A DNA stretch of 6,979 nt from assembly GCA_030639165.1 (NCBI GenBank), contig DAOWDF010000032.1:1-6979 (forward strand). The letters run 5' to 3'. The position numbers were made by a program, and so were the translations under genes. The DNA comes from Alphaproteobacteria bacterium. GTDB lineage: Bacteria; Pseudomonadota; Alphaproteobacteria; Micavibrionales; Micavibrionaceae. Within the stretch, counting starts at the first letter, position 1. Each line of letters begins with the position of its first letter. Positions 6,345-6,979 of the stretch are shown in pieces. A model generated the notes under the pieces. The model was not told where the DNA came from. It was given only the letters and a program-made list of their open reading frames with translations, and ran no database searches.

Positions 6345-6979
6345 ATGCAAGTAAACGTAAAGAAATTTTTGAAAGACGCAGATATTAAGGATTCAATATA
6401 TCCAGGCAAGCGCATAGTAAAACCATGCCAGCAAATTGGTGAATATAAGAATCACTGCGTTGTCGTTGACTGGCGTGACCCTGAAAATATTAAGATAGAT
6501 ATCAAACCAGGTCTAAGCGGTAAACAACTGGCTCCTGCTGTTACAAAAAAATATCCAGTATGTTTCCAGATGCCTACTCATATTAATATCAAAGTCATCA
6601 ATGATAACTCTAGTGAAGATGAAGAGGATGACGAAGAATCAAAAGGTAAATCTAGCGGCAAAAGCGGCGGCGGCGGCAAAAAAATGGCTAAGAAAAAACC
6701 TGAAGAACAAAGCTTAATGTCATTGCGCTTTGGTGACAGCGCCGAAGGATCAATTCCATCATTAGGCGAGATTAAAGAAATGATGGTAATGGGCGTAGAA
6801 ATAGCAAAAGAAGCATTCGAAACAGCTTTTGGAGAACTAACCAAGCAAATTAACCATGCAAAAATCAGCGCCACTGAAATATTGGCAAAAGCAGCTGACT
6901 TGGTAACACGTGTTGCCCCTCCTAGCTTTATGGAGCCAACAGGCGATGAAACCGAGAAATATAAATACGACAAAGAGAA
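6345..6979 (+). CDS. Unrecognised protein with charge-segregated linker (3' end outside window)
   Basis: An open frame runs from ATG 6345 through the window end with no stop, giving 211 residues plus two bases. I recognise no family. There is no signal peptide or membrane helix, so the visible part looks cytoplasmic. Residues 1-86 look like a compact mixed domain with three Cys (28, 38, 73) and beta-like segments such as HCVVVDW (37-43) and HINIKVI (79-85). Residues 89-99 are almost purely acidic with Ser (SSEDEEDDEES). They are followed at once by a Gly/Ser/Lys-rich basic tract (100-118, including GGGGKKMAKKK). Residues about 139-190 look helical and amphipathic (EIKEMMVMGVEIAKEAFETA and onward). 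The acidic-then-basic linker joins an N-terminal domain to a helical part. It is divergent from the polysaccharide operon, so a functional link is not implied. The start is backed by GGAG 8 nt upstream and clean codon structure. Confidence 0.72.
   Translation, partial: MQVNVKKFLKDADIKDSIYPGKRIVKPCQQIGEYKNHCVVVDWRDPENIKIDIKPGLSGKQLAPAVTKKYPVCFQMPTHINIKVINDNSSEDEEDDEESKGKSSGKSGGGGKKMAKKKPEEQSLMSLRFGDSAEGSIPSLGEIKEMMVMGVEIAKEAFETAFGELTKQINHAKISATEILAKAADLVTRVAPPSFMEPTGDETEKYKYDKE

Noticed and set aside
6578..6973. A long minus-strand frame opposite the last gene, with Ser-rich and Pro-rich runs.
   Set aside because: It is the antisense shadow of the plus-strand gene. Its Ser run and Leu/Pro runs are complements of the Asp/Glu and Gly/Lys tracts, and the plus-strand frame has a good ribosome binding site.
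1..6979. CRISPR arrays, tRNA or rRNA genes, insertion sequences, toxin-antitoxin or defence genes.
   Set aside because: No regularly spaced repeats, cloverleaf-like sequence, transposase motifs or terminal repeats, and no recognisable defence domains were seen on either strand.

Overview
The window is an AT-rich stretch of a Gram-negative chromosome that carries part of a surface polysaccharide (exopolysaccharide, capsule or O-antigen type) biosynthesis locus, followed by two genes I cannot assign to a family. A Gram-negative host is implied by the SLBB-type polysaccharide export protein, which belongs to outer-membrane export systems. That protein's style, plus one TTAA-N7-TTAA motif resembling the CtrA box, leans towards Alphaproteobacteria. 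This is inference, and I would not go below class level.

Layout. Positions 1-1253 (+) hold the 3' end of the export protein gene and a family 2 glycosyltransferase. Positions 1242-5409 (-) hold a tightly packed operon. Read in its own direction it encodes a 29-residue single-helix membrane peptide, a Wzy/O-antigen-ligase-like membrane protein, a WcaI/WbuB-like family 4 glycosyltransferase, a kinase-less Wzz-type chain-length protein, and a WaaE-like family 2 glycosyltransferase. The two blocks converge and overlap tail to tail by 12 bp. Upstream of the operon on the same strand, 49 bp away, is a gene for a secreted, very basic protein of unknown function (5459-6136). A roughly 208-bp divergent intergenic region follows, with inverted repeats and the CtrA-like motif. 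The last gene (6345 to the window end, +) encodes an unrecognised protein with a sharply charge-segregated linker and is cut by the window edge.

How the genes fit together. The glycosyltransferases would add sugars to a lipid-linked repeat unit, the Wzy-like protein would polymerise it (or ligate it), the Wzz-like protein would set chain length and contact the export machinery, and the SLBB protein would carry the product across the outer membrane. This is the usual Wzy-dependent scheme. No flippase (Wzx), initiating phosphoglycosyltransferase or tyrosine kinase is visible, so the rest of the pathway must lie outside the window. Every gene junction in the minus-strand operon from the small peptide onward overlaps. 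Three of the four overlaps are exactly 8 nt of the form ATGNNTAR if ATG starts are chosen. This supports translational coupling and the reality of the small peptide gene.
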